Source of the DNA: an uncultured Phocaeicola sp.
GTDB taxonomy: Bacteria; Bacteroidota; Bacteroidia; Bacteroidales; Bacteroidaceae
Direction: 5' to 3'
Assembly: GCA_948579315.1 (NCBI GenBank)
Contig: CAPAOL010000021.1
Span: forward strand, 1-54,942
Length of the DNA: 54,942 nucleotides
Below the pieces are notes generated by a model, which searched no databases, had not been told where the DNA came from, and worked only from the letters and a program-made list of their open reading frames with translations. Below are positions 26,901 to 34,997 of the stretch, piece after piece. The position numbers and the translations under genes are program-made. Within the stretch, counting starts at the first letter, position 1; every line of letters starts with the position of its first letter.

Positions 26901-27233
26901 AATTTGTTCGACAACATGGTGAACAAGATCAACAACCAGACTATATCTATCTTGATGCGCGGACAAATTCCTGTACAAGAAGCTCCGGACGAACAGGCTG
27001 CCCGTCGTGTGGAAGTACGTCAGGCTGCTCCTGAACAACGTCAGGATATGAGCAAGTATCGCGAAAACAAGCAGGACTTGAGTGATCCGAACCAACAGGC
27101 TGCTGCCAGCCAGGATACTCGTGAACAGCAGAGACGTGAACCCATCCGTGCAGAAAAGACTGTAGGACGTAACGATCCTTGTCCATGCGGAAGTGGCAAG
27201 AAGTATAAGAACTGTCACGGTAAAAACCTTTAA
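23916..27233 (+). CDS. secA: Preprotein translocase ATPase SecA
   Basis: 1105 aa. The motor of Sec protein export at the inner membrane. Seen: Walker A [9 protein letters not shown] (~190-198), Walker B-type [20 protein letters not shown], the helicase motifs [22 protein letters not shown] and [13 protein letters not shown], and [14 protein letters not shown]. The C-terminal zinc-binding SEC-C motif (C1089, C1091, C1100, H1101) is intact. It is longer than the ~900-aa proteobacterial form. An acidic coiled-coil insert at about residues 55-105 ([22 protein letters not shown]) and a further insert around 340-380 ([21 protein letters not shown]) explain the extra length and are typical of Bacteroidetes. 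Monocistronic, with a long leader and a terminator 140 nt downstream. Confidence 0.97.
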   Translation: [1105 protein letters not shown]

Positions 27234-27372
27234 GAAGTTGAGAAGGGAGAGTTGAGAGTTAAAAGTTGGGTAAGTAGGAGTTTCTATTTCTTTGTGCTCA
27301 TTTTTAGTCAGCTTCGCTCAAAAACCTTATTTAGTTTTTAATATTAAGGTATAATCTCAAGTTTCAATACAC

Positions 27373-27420
27373 AAAAGAAAGTCTCAAACGGTTAAAAACT
27401 GTTTGAGACTTTCTTTTATT
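27373..27420. terminator. Intrinsic terminator downstream of secA
   Basis: A 17-bp perfect stem (27373-27389 with 27401-27417, core AAGTCTCAAAC / GTTTGAGACTT) and 11-nt loop, flanked by A- and T-rich ends, so it can work in both directions. Confidence 0.85.
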
Positions 27421-27432
27421 CCTCCAAAATTG

Positions 27433-27440
27433 TACTTTTG
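27433..27440 (+). promoter_or_regulatory. -7 promoter box of the DUF6340 gene
   Basis: TACTTTTG matches TAnnTTTG, 26 nt before the ATG at 27467 and directly after the secA terminator. Confidence 0.55.
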
Positions 27441-27466
27441 TTCAAATTACTAAATAGAACAAAACT

Positions 27467-28573
27467 ATGGCAAAATCTTATTCACTGGCTTTCGTCACTA
27501 TCTTCCTGCTGACACTGGGCAGCTGTCAGAGTTTGGAACAAATTTCCATTGATTACCTGCAACCTGCCAACTTGAACTTTCCTCCGCAACTCCGGAAAGT
27601 AGCTATCGTGAATAACATCAGCAACGCCCCGGATAACAAACTAATAGCAGCGACTGAAAAAATCAAAGAAGGTACACCGCTGGTAAGCCGTTCCACGGCA
27701 TACGCCAACGGAGATCCCAAGATTGCCACCGAATCACTGGCTGAAGAAATCGCACATCAGAATTATTTTGAAGAAGTAGTCATCTGTGATTCTGCTTTAC
27801 GGGCAAACGATAAACTGGCGCGCGAAAGTACATTAAGCCAGGAGGAAGTCCGTCAGTTAACCTCTGATTTGGGAGTGGATTTTATCATTGCACTGGAAAA
27901 TCTGCAACTCAAAGCAACTAAATCTGTCCGTTTTCTGAATGAGTTCAACTGTTTTCAGGGAGCAGTAGACGTAAAAGTATATCCCACAGTGAAAGTGTAT
28001 CTTCCCGAACGTAACCGGCCGATGGCTACGCTCCACCCTAACGACAGCATCTTTTGGGAAGAGTTTGGAGGTACTGCCATAGAAGCTGCCAGCCGTATGA
28101 TTCCCGACAAACAAATGCTGGAGGAAGCGGCGGTATTTGCCGGGACAGTTCCGGTGAAATATTTCGTTCCCATGTGGAAAAAAGGAACACGGTATCTGTA
28201 TACCGGAGGCTCGGTTCCCATGCGTGATGCTGCCATCTATGTACGCGAAAATTCATGGGACGACGCATACGAACTTTGGAACCAGGCTTTCGAAGGTACC
28301 AAGAACCAAAAGAAGAAGATGCAGGCAGCTCTCAACATAGCTGTTTATTATGAAATGAAAGATAGTCTGGCTAAAGCGGAAGAATGGGCGGAAAAAGCAC
28401 AGCAACTAGCCAAGAAAATTGATAAAAAGAATATCACAGATAGTGCTCAAACCAGCATTGACGATGTGCCGAATTATTATCTCACATCCTTGTATTTAGC
28501 CGAATTGAAGGAGAGAAACGCTCAATTACCTAAGTTAAAATTGCAAATGAGCCGATTTAATGATGATTTTTAA
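27467..28573 (+). CDS. DUF6340 family lipoprotein
   Basis: 368 aa. Signal with lipobox (LLTLGSC, Cys20), so lipidated. The N-terminal part (KVAIVNNISNAPDNK, LAEEIAHQNYFEEVVICDSAL, DFIIALENLQL) resembles the nucleotide-free, Rossmann-like folds seen in Bacteroidetes lipoproteins of the DUF6340 group. The C-terminal ~90 residues are helical and TPR-like (DDAYELWNQAFEGTKNQKKKMQAALNIAVYYEMKDSLAKAEEWAEKAQQL). Function unknown. Own promoter and separated from the next gene by another promoter. Confidence 0.78.
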   Translation: MAKSYSLAFVTIFLLTLGSCQSLEQISIDYLQPANLNFPPQLRKVAIVNNISNAPDNKLIAATEKIKEGTPLVSRSTAYANGDPKIATESLAEEIAHQNYFEEVVICDSALRANDKLARESTLSQEEVRQLTSDLGVDFIIALENLQLKATKSVRFLNEFNCFQGAVDVKVYPTVKVYLPERNRPMATLHPNDSIFWEEFGGTAIEAASRMIPDKQMLEEAAVFAGTVPVKYFVPMWKKGTRYLYTGGSVPMRDAAIYVRENSWDDAYELWNQAFEGTKNQKKKMQAALNIAVYYEMKDSLAKAEEWAEKAQQLAKKIDKKNITDSAQTSIDDVPNYYLTSLYLAELKERNAQLPKLKLQMSRFNDDF

Positions 28574-28604
28574 GGAAATTGTGTATCAAATCTTATTTTT
28601 TTTA

Positions 28605-28612
28605 TACCTTTG
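28605..28612 (+). promoter_or_regulatory. -7 promoter box of the small acidic protein gene
   Basis: TACCTTTG is an exact TAnnTTTG match, 22 nt before the ATG at 28635. Confidence 0.55.
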
Positions 28613-28634
28613 AACTTATAAAAACAAGGAACCC

Positions 28635-29081
28635 ATGAAACTGAGCCAACAATCACTATCCATTATCGAATCGGCTATCCAAAAGGCAGTCGCTAAATAT
28701 ACATGTAACTGTGAACAAACAGTTGTAACCGATATACATCTCCAACCGGACCAGACATCGGGACAACTTACTATTTACAATGATGATGATGAAGAACTGG
28801 CGAACATCATGATCGAAGAATGGGCTACGTATGAGGGGGATGATTTCCTCGAAAATGTAGAATCTTCCTTGCAAAATATTCTTTGCAGAATGAAAGATGC
28901 CGGAGACTTCGACAAAGTGACTATCCTGAAGCCTTACTCTTTCGTTCTGGTAGATGAAGAGAAAGAAACCATAGCGGAATTGTTACTGGTGGACGACGAT
29001 ACAATCCTGGTGAACGATGAATTGCTGAAAGGGTTGGATAAGGAATTGGACGAGTTCTTAAAAGAACTGTTGGAAAAATAA
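28635..29081 (+). CDS. Small acidic cytoplasmic protein, unknown function
   Basis: 148 aa, with many D and E residues and no signal or membrane segment. Two short Cys in YTCNCEQ near residue 24 and alternating strand/helix patterns suggest a compact alpha/beta fold. The C-terminus ends in a very acidic helix (KGLDKELDEFLKELLEK). It has its own promoter and a strong terminator 38 nt downstream. I do not recognise a named family; its regular coding pattern and flanking signals make it a real gene. Confidence 0.72.
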   Translation: MKLSQQSLSIIESAIQKAVAKYTCNCEQTVVTDIHLQPDQTSGQLTIYNDDDEELANIMIEEWATYEGDDFLENVESSLQNILCRMKDAGDFDKVTILKPYSFVLVDEEKETIAELLLVDDDTILVNDELLKGLDKELDEFLKELLEK

Positions 29082-29119
29082 TATATGGTATTTGGAGGGA
29101 TATAACGAGAATAGCCAAA

Positions 29120-29150
29120 AAGAGGATGTCCAAAAGGACATCCTCTTATA
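29120..29150. terminator. Bidirectional terminator between the acidic-protein gene and valS
   Basis: A 12-bp perfect stem (AAGAGGATGTCC at 29120-29131, complement at 29136-29147) with a 4-nt AAAA loop lies between two convergent genes. A-rich and T-rich flanks allow it to serve both. Confidence 0.85.
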
Positions 29151-29175
29151 TTATTGAAATTTAGCTATCAAGGAG

Positions 29176-31812
29176 TTACGCTTTCTTCAAAGCAGCAATG
29201 CTTTCTTTCAAAGAATTAATAATACTTTCAGCATCGGCCTGTTTCTTACGTTCTAGTTCGATAACAGCAGCCGGAGCATTATTGACGAATTTTTCATTGC
29301 TAAGTTTCTTCATTACGCCTTGCAAGAATCCTTCTTTGTGCTTCAGTTCTGCTTCCATACGGGCAATTTCCGCTTCCACGTCAATCATATTACCCAATGG
29401 AACAGCAAATTCTGTTGTTCCCATCATGAAAGAAGCAGCACCTTCCGATTTGCTTTCCACCACTGTTACAGCAGAAAGGTTACACATCTTGATAATCACC
29501 GGATTCATTTTTTCTACCGGATGACTACCCACAACCTGCAATTCGAGTTGTTCCTTCAAAGCAATATTCTTCTGCAAACGAATACTGCGAACATTGCTGA
29601 TAATTTCCTTAGCCAATTCAAATTCTTTCAGGAAGTTCTCGTTCACCTCATGAGGCGCCTTCATTCGAGTAACCATCAAACTTGCACCCGGTTCGCGCTC
29701 ACGCAGTTGCTGCCACAGTTCTTCTGTGATAAACGGCATGAAAGGATGCAGCAACTCAAGCAGACGTTCGAAAGAACTAAGCACCATACTATAAATAAAG
29801 CCATTAACGGGCTGTCCGTAAGCCGGTTTCACAATTTCCAGCAACCAAGAAGAGAACTCATCCCAAAACAGTTTGTAAACCAGCATCAATGCTTCGCTCA
29901 AACGATATTTAGAGAACAAATCGGCAACTTCAACCGCAGCTGCATCCAGTCTTTGGTCGAACCATTGAACAGCCAGATGAGCTTCGACCGGAATTTCAAT
30001 CGTATCTCCGGCATTGGTCCATCCTTTAATCAGACGGAAAGCATTCCATATCTTGTTGCAGAAGTTACGTCCTTGTTCGCAAAGGGCATCGTCGAAAAGA
30101 ATGTCGTTTCCGGCAGGAGCTGAAAGCATCATACCCATACGCACACCGTCGGCACCATATTTTTCAATCAGTTCCAATGGATCGGGAGAGTTACCGAGTG
30201 ATTTAGACATCTTACGTCCCTGTTTATCACGAACGATTCCTGTGAAGTATACGTTTTTAAACGGCATCTGTCCCTCGTATTCGTAGCCTGCCATAATCAT
30301 ACGGGCTACCCAGAAGAAGATAATGTCCGGTCCTGTCACAAGGTCGCTTGTCGGATAGTAGTATTTGATTTCTTCGTTGCCTGGATTGTTGATGCCGTCG
30401 AACAAAGAGATAGGCCACAACCAGGAAGAGAACCAAGTGTCCAGGCAATCTTCATCCTGACGAAGGTCTTCCATTGTCAGGGCGGCATTACCCGTCTTTT
30501 CTTTTGCTTTAGCCAAAGCTTCCTCGGGAGTAGCGGCTACGACATAACCACCTTCCGGCAGGAAGTATGCAGGAATACGATGTCCCCACCACAACTGACG
30601 GCTGATACACCAGTCTTTGATGTTTTCCATCCAGTGACGGTAGGTATTCTTGTATTTGGCAGGGTAGAATTTCAGATCGTCGTTCATTACCGGAGGCAAT
30701 GCCATATCTGCCAAATGCTGCATCTTGAGGAACCATTGCATAGACAATTTCGGTTCGATCACAACGTTGGTACGTTCCGAATATCCTACCTTATTGGTAT
30801 AGGCTTCTATTTTTTCGAGCAATCCGGCAGCTTCGAGATCTTTCTCAATCTGTTTACGAACATCGAAACGGTCCATGCCGACATACATACCGGCAGCTTC
30901 GCTCAATGTACCGTTGTCATTGAAGATATCGATACTAGGCAAGTTGTATTTTTCACCCAGCATATAGTCGTTTACATCATGGGCCGGGGTTACTTTCAGG
31001 CAACCTGTACCGAATTCGATGTCTACATAATCATCCTCAATCACAGGAATGACACGGTTTACCAGCGGAACGATCACTTTCTTTCCTTTCAGCCATTCGT
31101 TCTTCGGGTCGTTCGGATTGATACACATTGCCGTATCACCCATAATTGTTTCAGGACGAGTCGTTGCAACAACCGCATAGCGACCTTCCGGATCACCTTC
31201 TACTTTATAACGAAGGTAATACAGTTTTCCATGTTCTTCCTTATAGATTACTTCTTCATCAGAAAGGGCAGTCAAGGCTTTCGGATCCCAGTTTACCATG
31301 CGGACGCCCCGGTAGATCAATCCCTTATCGAACAGATCGACAAATACTTTGATTACACTTTCACTACGTTTCTCATCCATAGTGAAAGCAGTACGATCCC
31401 AGTCGCAGGATGCGCCGAGTTTACGGAGTTGTTTCAGGATAATACCACCGTGCTCGTCTGTCCATTCCCAAGCATGTTTCAGGAATTCGTCACGAGTCAG
31501 ATCGGTTTTCTTGATACCTTGAGAAGCGAGTTTGTTTACAACTTTTGCTTCGGTAGCAATAGAAGCATGGTCAGTTCCCGGCACCCAACAGGCATTCTTA
31601 CCTTCCATACGGGCACGACGAACTAAAATATCCTGGATGGTATTATTAAGCATGTGTCCCATGTGTAACACACCGGTGACGTTCGGGGGCGGGATGACGA
31701 TGGTGTAAGGTTCACGGCCATCGGGTTTCGAACTGAATAAATGATGGTCCAGCCAATACTGGTACCATTTTCCCTCCACGTCAGCGGGATTGTACTTACT
31801 TGCTAATTCCAT
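29176..31812 (-). CDS. valS: Valyl-tRNA synthetase
   Basis: 878 aa, normal for a bacterial ValRS. Class I signatures are present: PPPNVTGVLHMGHMLNN (HMGH at residues 50-53) and KMSKSLGNSPDP. The editing domain contains VVATTRPETIMGDTA. The C-terminal coiled coil that grips tRNA ends the protein (MIDVEAEIARMEAELKHKEGFLQGVMKKL... ESIAALKKA). Charges tRNA-Val in the cytosol; essential. Single-gene unit, convergent with the upstream gene and divergent from the DUF3810 gene. Confidence 0.97.
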   Translation of the reverse strand: MELASKYNPADVEGKWYQYWLDHHLFSSKPDGREPYTIVIPPPNVTGVLHMGHMLNNTIQDILVRRARMEGKNACWVPGTDHASIATEAKVVNKLASQGIKKTDLTRDEFLKHAWEWTDEHGGIILKQLRKLGASCDWDRTAFTMDEKRSESVIKVFVDLFDKGLIYRGVRMVNWDPKALTALSDEEVIYKEEHGKLYYLRYKVEGDPEGRYAVVATTRPETIMGDTAMCINPNDPKNEWLKGKKVIVPLVNRVIPVIEDDYVDIEFGTGCLKVTPAHDVNDYMLGEKYNLPSIDIFNDNGTLSEAAGMYVGMDRFDVRKQIEKDLEAAGLLEKIEAYTNKVGYSERTNVVIEPKLSMQWFLKMQHLADMALPPVMNDDLKFYPAKYKNTYRHWMENIKDWCISRQLWWGHRIPAYFLPEGGYVVAATPEEALAKAKEKTGNAALTMEDLRQDEDCLDTWFSSWLWPISLFDGINNPGNEEIKYYYPTSDLVTGPDIIFFWVARMIMAGYEYEGQMPFKNVYFTGIVRDKQGRKMSKSLGNSPDPLELIEKYGADGVRMGMMLSAPAGNDILFDDALCEQGRNFCNKIWNAFRLIKGWTNAGDTIEIPVEAHLAVQWFDQRLDAAAVEVADLFSKYRLSEALMLVYKLFWDEFSSWLLEIVKPAYGQPVNGFIYSMVLSSFERLLELLHPFMPFITEELWQQLREREPGASLMVTRMKAPHEVNENFLKEFELAKEIISNVRSIRLQKNIALKEQLELQVVGSHPVEKMNPVIIKMCNLSAVTVVESKSEGAASFMMGTTEFAVPLGNMIDVEAEIARMEAELKHKEGFLQGVMKKLSNEKFVNNAPAAVIELERKKQADAESIINSLKESIAALKKA

Positions 31813-31856
31813 ATTGTTTTATGTATATGATAATGTGTATTCTAAAATAGCGGGTA

Positions 31857-31864
31857 CAAAATTA
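31857..31864 (-). promoter_or_regulatory. -7 promoter box of valS
   Basis: On the minus strand TAATTTTG fits TAnnTTTG, 44 nt before the valS ATG. I see no T-box or other leader structure. Confidence 0.45.
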
Positions 31865-31968
31865 ATAATTATTCAACAATCTTCTCTATTACACAGGCAA
31901 TAAAGTCACTGTTAACAGTTTTTTTGCAAATATAGAGGTATTTTTTCGCGCGACGTTTACTAAATGCA

Positions 31969-31976
31969 TATTTTTG
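31969..31976 (+). promoter_or_regulatory. -7 promoter box of the DUF3810 gene
   Basis: TATTTTTG matches TAnnTTTG and covers the in-frame TTG at 31974, so translation should begin at the ATG at 31995 (or 31998). Confidence 0.55.
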
Positions 31977-31994
31977 TTGACTGATATTATACAA

Positions 31995-33047
31995 ATGATG
32001 AAAAATAAACCCTATGTAAGATATTTAGCCTTAGGAACATTATTAATCCTGGTGTGGCTAACGCAATGGATTCCTGCTCTGGCAACGATCTATTCCCAAA
32101 CAATCTATCCCCTTATCTCCTACGCCCTGTCGTTTTTTTCCGGTTTATTTCCTTTTGCCATAGGGGATTTATTTATTTTCCTTAGCATCACAGGCGTGAT
32201 TGTTTATCCCTTTTATGCCCGTTTCCGCAAGAAGTTGCCTTGGAAGAAAATCTTATTGCGCGACGGAGAATACTTATTATGGATTTATGTATGGTTCTAT
32301 CTGGCATGGGGACTGAACTACTCGCAGAAAAATTTCTATCAACGAACAGAAATCCCGTATACTGCCTATACTCCCGAGATTTTCCAAGAATTCGTAGATG
32401 ATTATATTACTCAACTGAACCGTTCGTATACTCCTGTCAATAGTATCAATCAAGATTTGATACGAGAGGAAACTGTGCGAATCTATCATCAGTTAAGTGA
32501 TAGTCTGGGCATACATCGCCCTCCACACGAGCACCCGAGGGTGAAAACAATGTTATTCACCCCCTTCGTTTCGATGGTAGGGGTAACGGGTAGCATGGGG
32601 CCTTTCTTCTGCGAGTTTACACTTAACGGAGATTTGCTTCCCGTTAATTATCCGGCCACTTATGCTCACGAATTAGCCCATTTATTAGGTATCACCAGCG
32701 AAGCGGAAGCTAATTTCTATGCTTATCAGGTTTGCACCCGTTCAGAAGCGATGGGAATCCGCTTTTCCGGATATTTTTCTATCTTGGGACATGTATTGGG
32801 AAATGCGCAAAGATTACTCCCGAAAGAAGAATACGCCCGACTGTTTAAACGCATCCGACCGGAAATTATCGAATTGGCTAAGAATAATCAAGCGTATTGG
32901 GCTGCCAAGTATAGCCCTGTGGTCGGTGCCGTGCAAGATTGGATATACGATCTTTATCTGAAAGGAAATAAGATAGAAAGCGGACGGCAGAACTACTCGG
33001 AGGTAGTGGGGCTGCTGATTTCTTATCAGGAGTGGAAAAAGAAATAA
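31995..33047 (+). CDS. DUF3810 membrane metalloprotease-like protein
   Basis: 350 aa. Three hydrophobic segments in the first ~105 residues (YLALGTLLILVWLT, YALSFFSGLFPFAIGDLFIFLSITGVIVYPF, YLLWIYVWFYLAW) precede a soluble domain. That domain carries a zinc-metallopeptidase motif HELAH (~225-229), with E residues in GITSEAEANFYAYQ just downstream, as in gluzincins. The family is DUF3810; a real protease activity is inferred from the motif only. The upstream TTG at 31974 is rejected because it lies in the -7 box. Divergent from valS; a WYL gene follows after 79 nt. Confidence 0.82.
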   Translation: MMKNKPYVRYLALGTLLILVWLTQWIPALATIYSQTIYPLISYALSFFSGLFPFAIGDLFIFLSITGVIVYPFYARFRKKLPWKKILLRDGEYLLWIYVWFYLAWGLNYSQKNFYQRTEIPYTAYTPEIFQEFVDDYITQLNRSYTPVNSINQDLIREETVRIYHQLSDSLGIHRPPHEHPRVKTMLFTPFVSMVGVTGSMGPFFCEFTLNGDLLPVNYPATYAHELAHLLGITSEAEANFYAYQVCTRSEAMGIRFSGYFSILGHVLGNAQRLLPKEEYARLFKRIRPEIIELAKNNQAYWAAKYSPVVGAVQDWIYDLYLKGNKIESGRQNYSEVVGLLISYQEWKKK

Positions 33048-33126
33048 GTATAGATTGTGCCTTGTTTTGGCACATAGTTTCACGATATTTGCAGCACTAA
33101 TATAAAACGGATAAACTGATTTCTTT

Positions 33127-34029
33127 ATGGCAAAAGATCTCTTTAATAGATATCTCTGGTTAGTAGACACAATCTATCGGGCTGGAACAATAACACTGGA
33201 TGAAATTAATCGTAAATGGCTGCAGTGTGAAATGAGTAATGGAGAGGAAATCCCCAATCGGACTTTTCATAATCACCGGAAAGCTATTGAGGAACTATTC
33301 GACATTAACATAGAATGCGATAGACATAACGGATGTAATTATTACATAGAAAACACTGAAGAACTTAAAAAGGAAGGACTCAGAAAATGGCTCTTGAATA
33401 CATTTGCAGTCAATACAACCCTCAATAAAAGCCACAAATTAAAGGATAAAATTCTACTAGAAGACTATCCCTCAGGAGAACAATATCTGATACCAGCCAT
33501 TGAAGCTATTCATAATTGTATAACGTTGGAAATAACATATCAAAGTTATTGGCAGGACAAATCATATACATTTCAAATTGAACCTTATTGTATAAAAGCC
33601 TTCAAACAGCGTTGGTATATCGCAGCACGAAGTCCGTATTACAACAAGGTGTTGATCTACTCCCTCGAGCGAATACTCGAAATGGAACAAACAGATTTAT
33701 CATTTGAGTGTCCTCAAACGTTCAATCCTAAAGTCTACTTCGACAACAGTTTCGGAGTTATTGTCGATGAAGAATATGATGTAGAAAAAATCAGAATAAA
33801 AGTCTACGGAAACCAATGTAAGTATTTCCGTTCCCTCCCGTTACACCATTCCCAAAAAGAAAGTGAAACACATAGTAACTATTCCATTTTCGATTATTCA
33901 TTACGTCCTACCTATGATTTCTGTCAAGCTATACTATCGCACGGAAATCTTGTAGAAGTTCTAGAACCTCAATGGTTCAGAATTCAAATCGGAACAATGA
34001 TTCAAAAAATGAATCAACTATATCAATAA
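33127..34029 (+). CDS. WYL-domain transcriptional regulator
   Basis: 300 aa. An N-terminal winged-helix-like part (RYLWLVDTIYRAGTITLDEINRKWL, FHNHRKAIEELFDI) is followed by a WYL domain: ITLEITYQSYWQDKSYTFQIEPYCIKAFKQRWYIAARS (~137-175, ligand-type aromatic/basic residues) and a C-terminal WCX-like extension. WYL proteins sense nucleotides or ssDNA and often sit beside defence or stress genes. The next features are a 6S-like RNA and a PD-(D/E)XK nuclease. No obvious operator was identified. Confidence 0.88.
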   Translation: MAKDLFNRYLWLVDTIYRAGTITLDEINRKWLQCEMSNGEEIPNRTFHNHRKAIEELFDINIECDRHNGCNYYIENTEELKKEGLRKWLLNTFAVNTTLNKSHKLKDKILLEDYPSGEQYLIPAIEAIHNCITLEITYQSYWQDKSYTFQIEPYCIKAFKQRWYIAARSPYYNKVLIYSLERILEMEQTDLSFECPQTFNPKVYFDNSFGVIVDEEYDVEKIRIKVYGNQCKYFRSLPLHHSQKESETHSNYSIFDYSLRPTYDFCQAILSHGNLVEVLEPQWFRIQIGTMIQKMNQLYQ

Positions 34030-34220
34030 ATATTATCATAAATGTAATGAAGTGAGTATTCATTAGTAAATAATAAAGCAGTCCGGTCATCTTTTCTGAT
34101 AAAATTCTTTTAATTCTAAAAAATGTTTCTTAGTTTTGTGATGTATAATCATTAAAAAGAAGTAGTAAGAAACAGAGAACTAAAATTTTCAGACATATTG
34201 ATTGAACGTTAAGACGTATT

Positions 34221-34388
34221 ATTTCGATTAGGTAAATCTGGTAAATTTATTCAATGATCCGAAATAATAAGTTGAAGTGACGTTCACACCCGAATAGGGC
34301 GTGGACTGCTTTTACTTATTTGGATCATAAGGTTTACCAGAGCCTACCTAATCAAATAAGCTAAAAGTTAGTTTTACGCTCTTTTTTT
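34221..34388 (+). ncRNA. Structured non-coding RNA, 6S-RNA-like
   Basis: The 391-bp gap between the WYL and nuclease genes holds a rod-like fold: GATTAGGTA (34226-34234) pairs with 34345-34353, CTGGTAAA (34238-34245) with 34333-34340, and ATGATCC plus AAATAA (34254-34267) with 34316-34328. A further GUUCAC/GUGGAC stem sits near the tip around CACCCGAATAGGGCG. Small internal loops separate the stems, and a terminator follows. A long hairpin with bubbles and its own terminator is the layout of 6S RNA; the assignment is inference. The 190 bp before it (34030-34220) are AT-rich and show no gene. Confidence 0.6.
34359..34388 (+). terminator. Intrinsic terminator of the structured RNA
   Basis: AGCTAAAA (34359-34366) pairs with TTTTA(C)GCT (34372-34380, one bulged C) around a 5-nt loop, followed by CTTTTTTT. 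Confidence 0.75.
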
Positions 34389-34420
34389 GTACCCATACGT
34401 TAATTTTAAACTATAAAAAT

Positions 34421-34978
34421 ATGGAAAAAGTATCATTATTAATGAAAGATTCCTCCGAAGGAGATTCCCAAAAAGAAACCATGATAGACTTTATTCTTTC
34501 ATGGACCTTACGTAGATCTATGCAGCAATACAGTGAAGAAAAACCTGTCCTTTATCAATATTGTAGAAAGATTCTCGGCAAACTGATTGGCATCGAAATG
34601 ACAGACGACGTGCAAGTCATCTCCGTCGAGACTTGGAAACAATGGAAATACATCGACCTTTGGGCAAACATACGGATTACATGTAATGGAAAAGAAGAAT
34701 TTCATGCTGTTTTGATTGAGAACAAAGCATATACACCGACTCACCATAACCAATTAGAAAGATACAAGGTCATTTTCGACCAAGTATGTGAAGAGTATAT
34801 GCCTGATGCCAAAAGGCATTATATACTAATCACCGCCTTGGATGAGATGCCGGCTATGCTTACAAAGGAATGTAAAGAGAACGGATATACTCCATTCTGC
34901 CTGGGAGATTTAAATGATTATGAACAGCAAGATTCGGAAAGCGATTTGTTTAACGAGTTTTGGTTAAGATACTGGTAA
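34421..34978 (+). CDS. PD-(D/E)XK nuclease family protein
   Basis: 185 aa, cytoplasmic. The nuclease core is visible as YIDLWANI (D79), then FHAVLIENKAY with E100-N-K102, then Q111 in HHNQLERYK: the D...ExK...Q pattern of the PD-(D/E)XK superfamily. Proteins of this size in Bacteroides are usually annotated as PD-(D/E)XK family without a known substrate. The gene follows the terminator of the ncRNA by 32 nt and precedes the split LRR gene by 19 nt. Confidence 0.78.
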   Translation: MEKVSLLMKDSSEGDSQKETMIDFILSWTLRRSMQQYSEEKPVLYQYCRKILGKLIGIEMTDDVQVISVETWKQWKYIDLWANIRITCNGKEEFHAVLIENKAYTPTHHNQLERYKVIFDQVCEEYMPDAKRHYILITALDEMPAMLTKECKENGYTPFCLGDLNDYEQQDSESDLFNEFWLRYW

Positions 34979-34997
34979 ATTTCAAATATATAATGCA

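Noticed and set aside
34221..34388. Riboswitch controlling the PD-(D/E)XK nuclease
   Set aside because: The terminator ends the RNA before the nuclease gene and no alternative anti-terminator pairing was seen; a free-standing RNA fits better.
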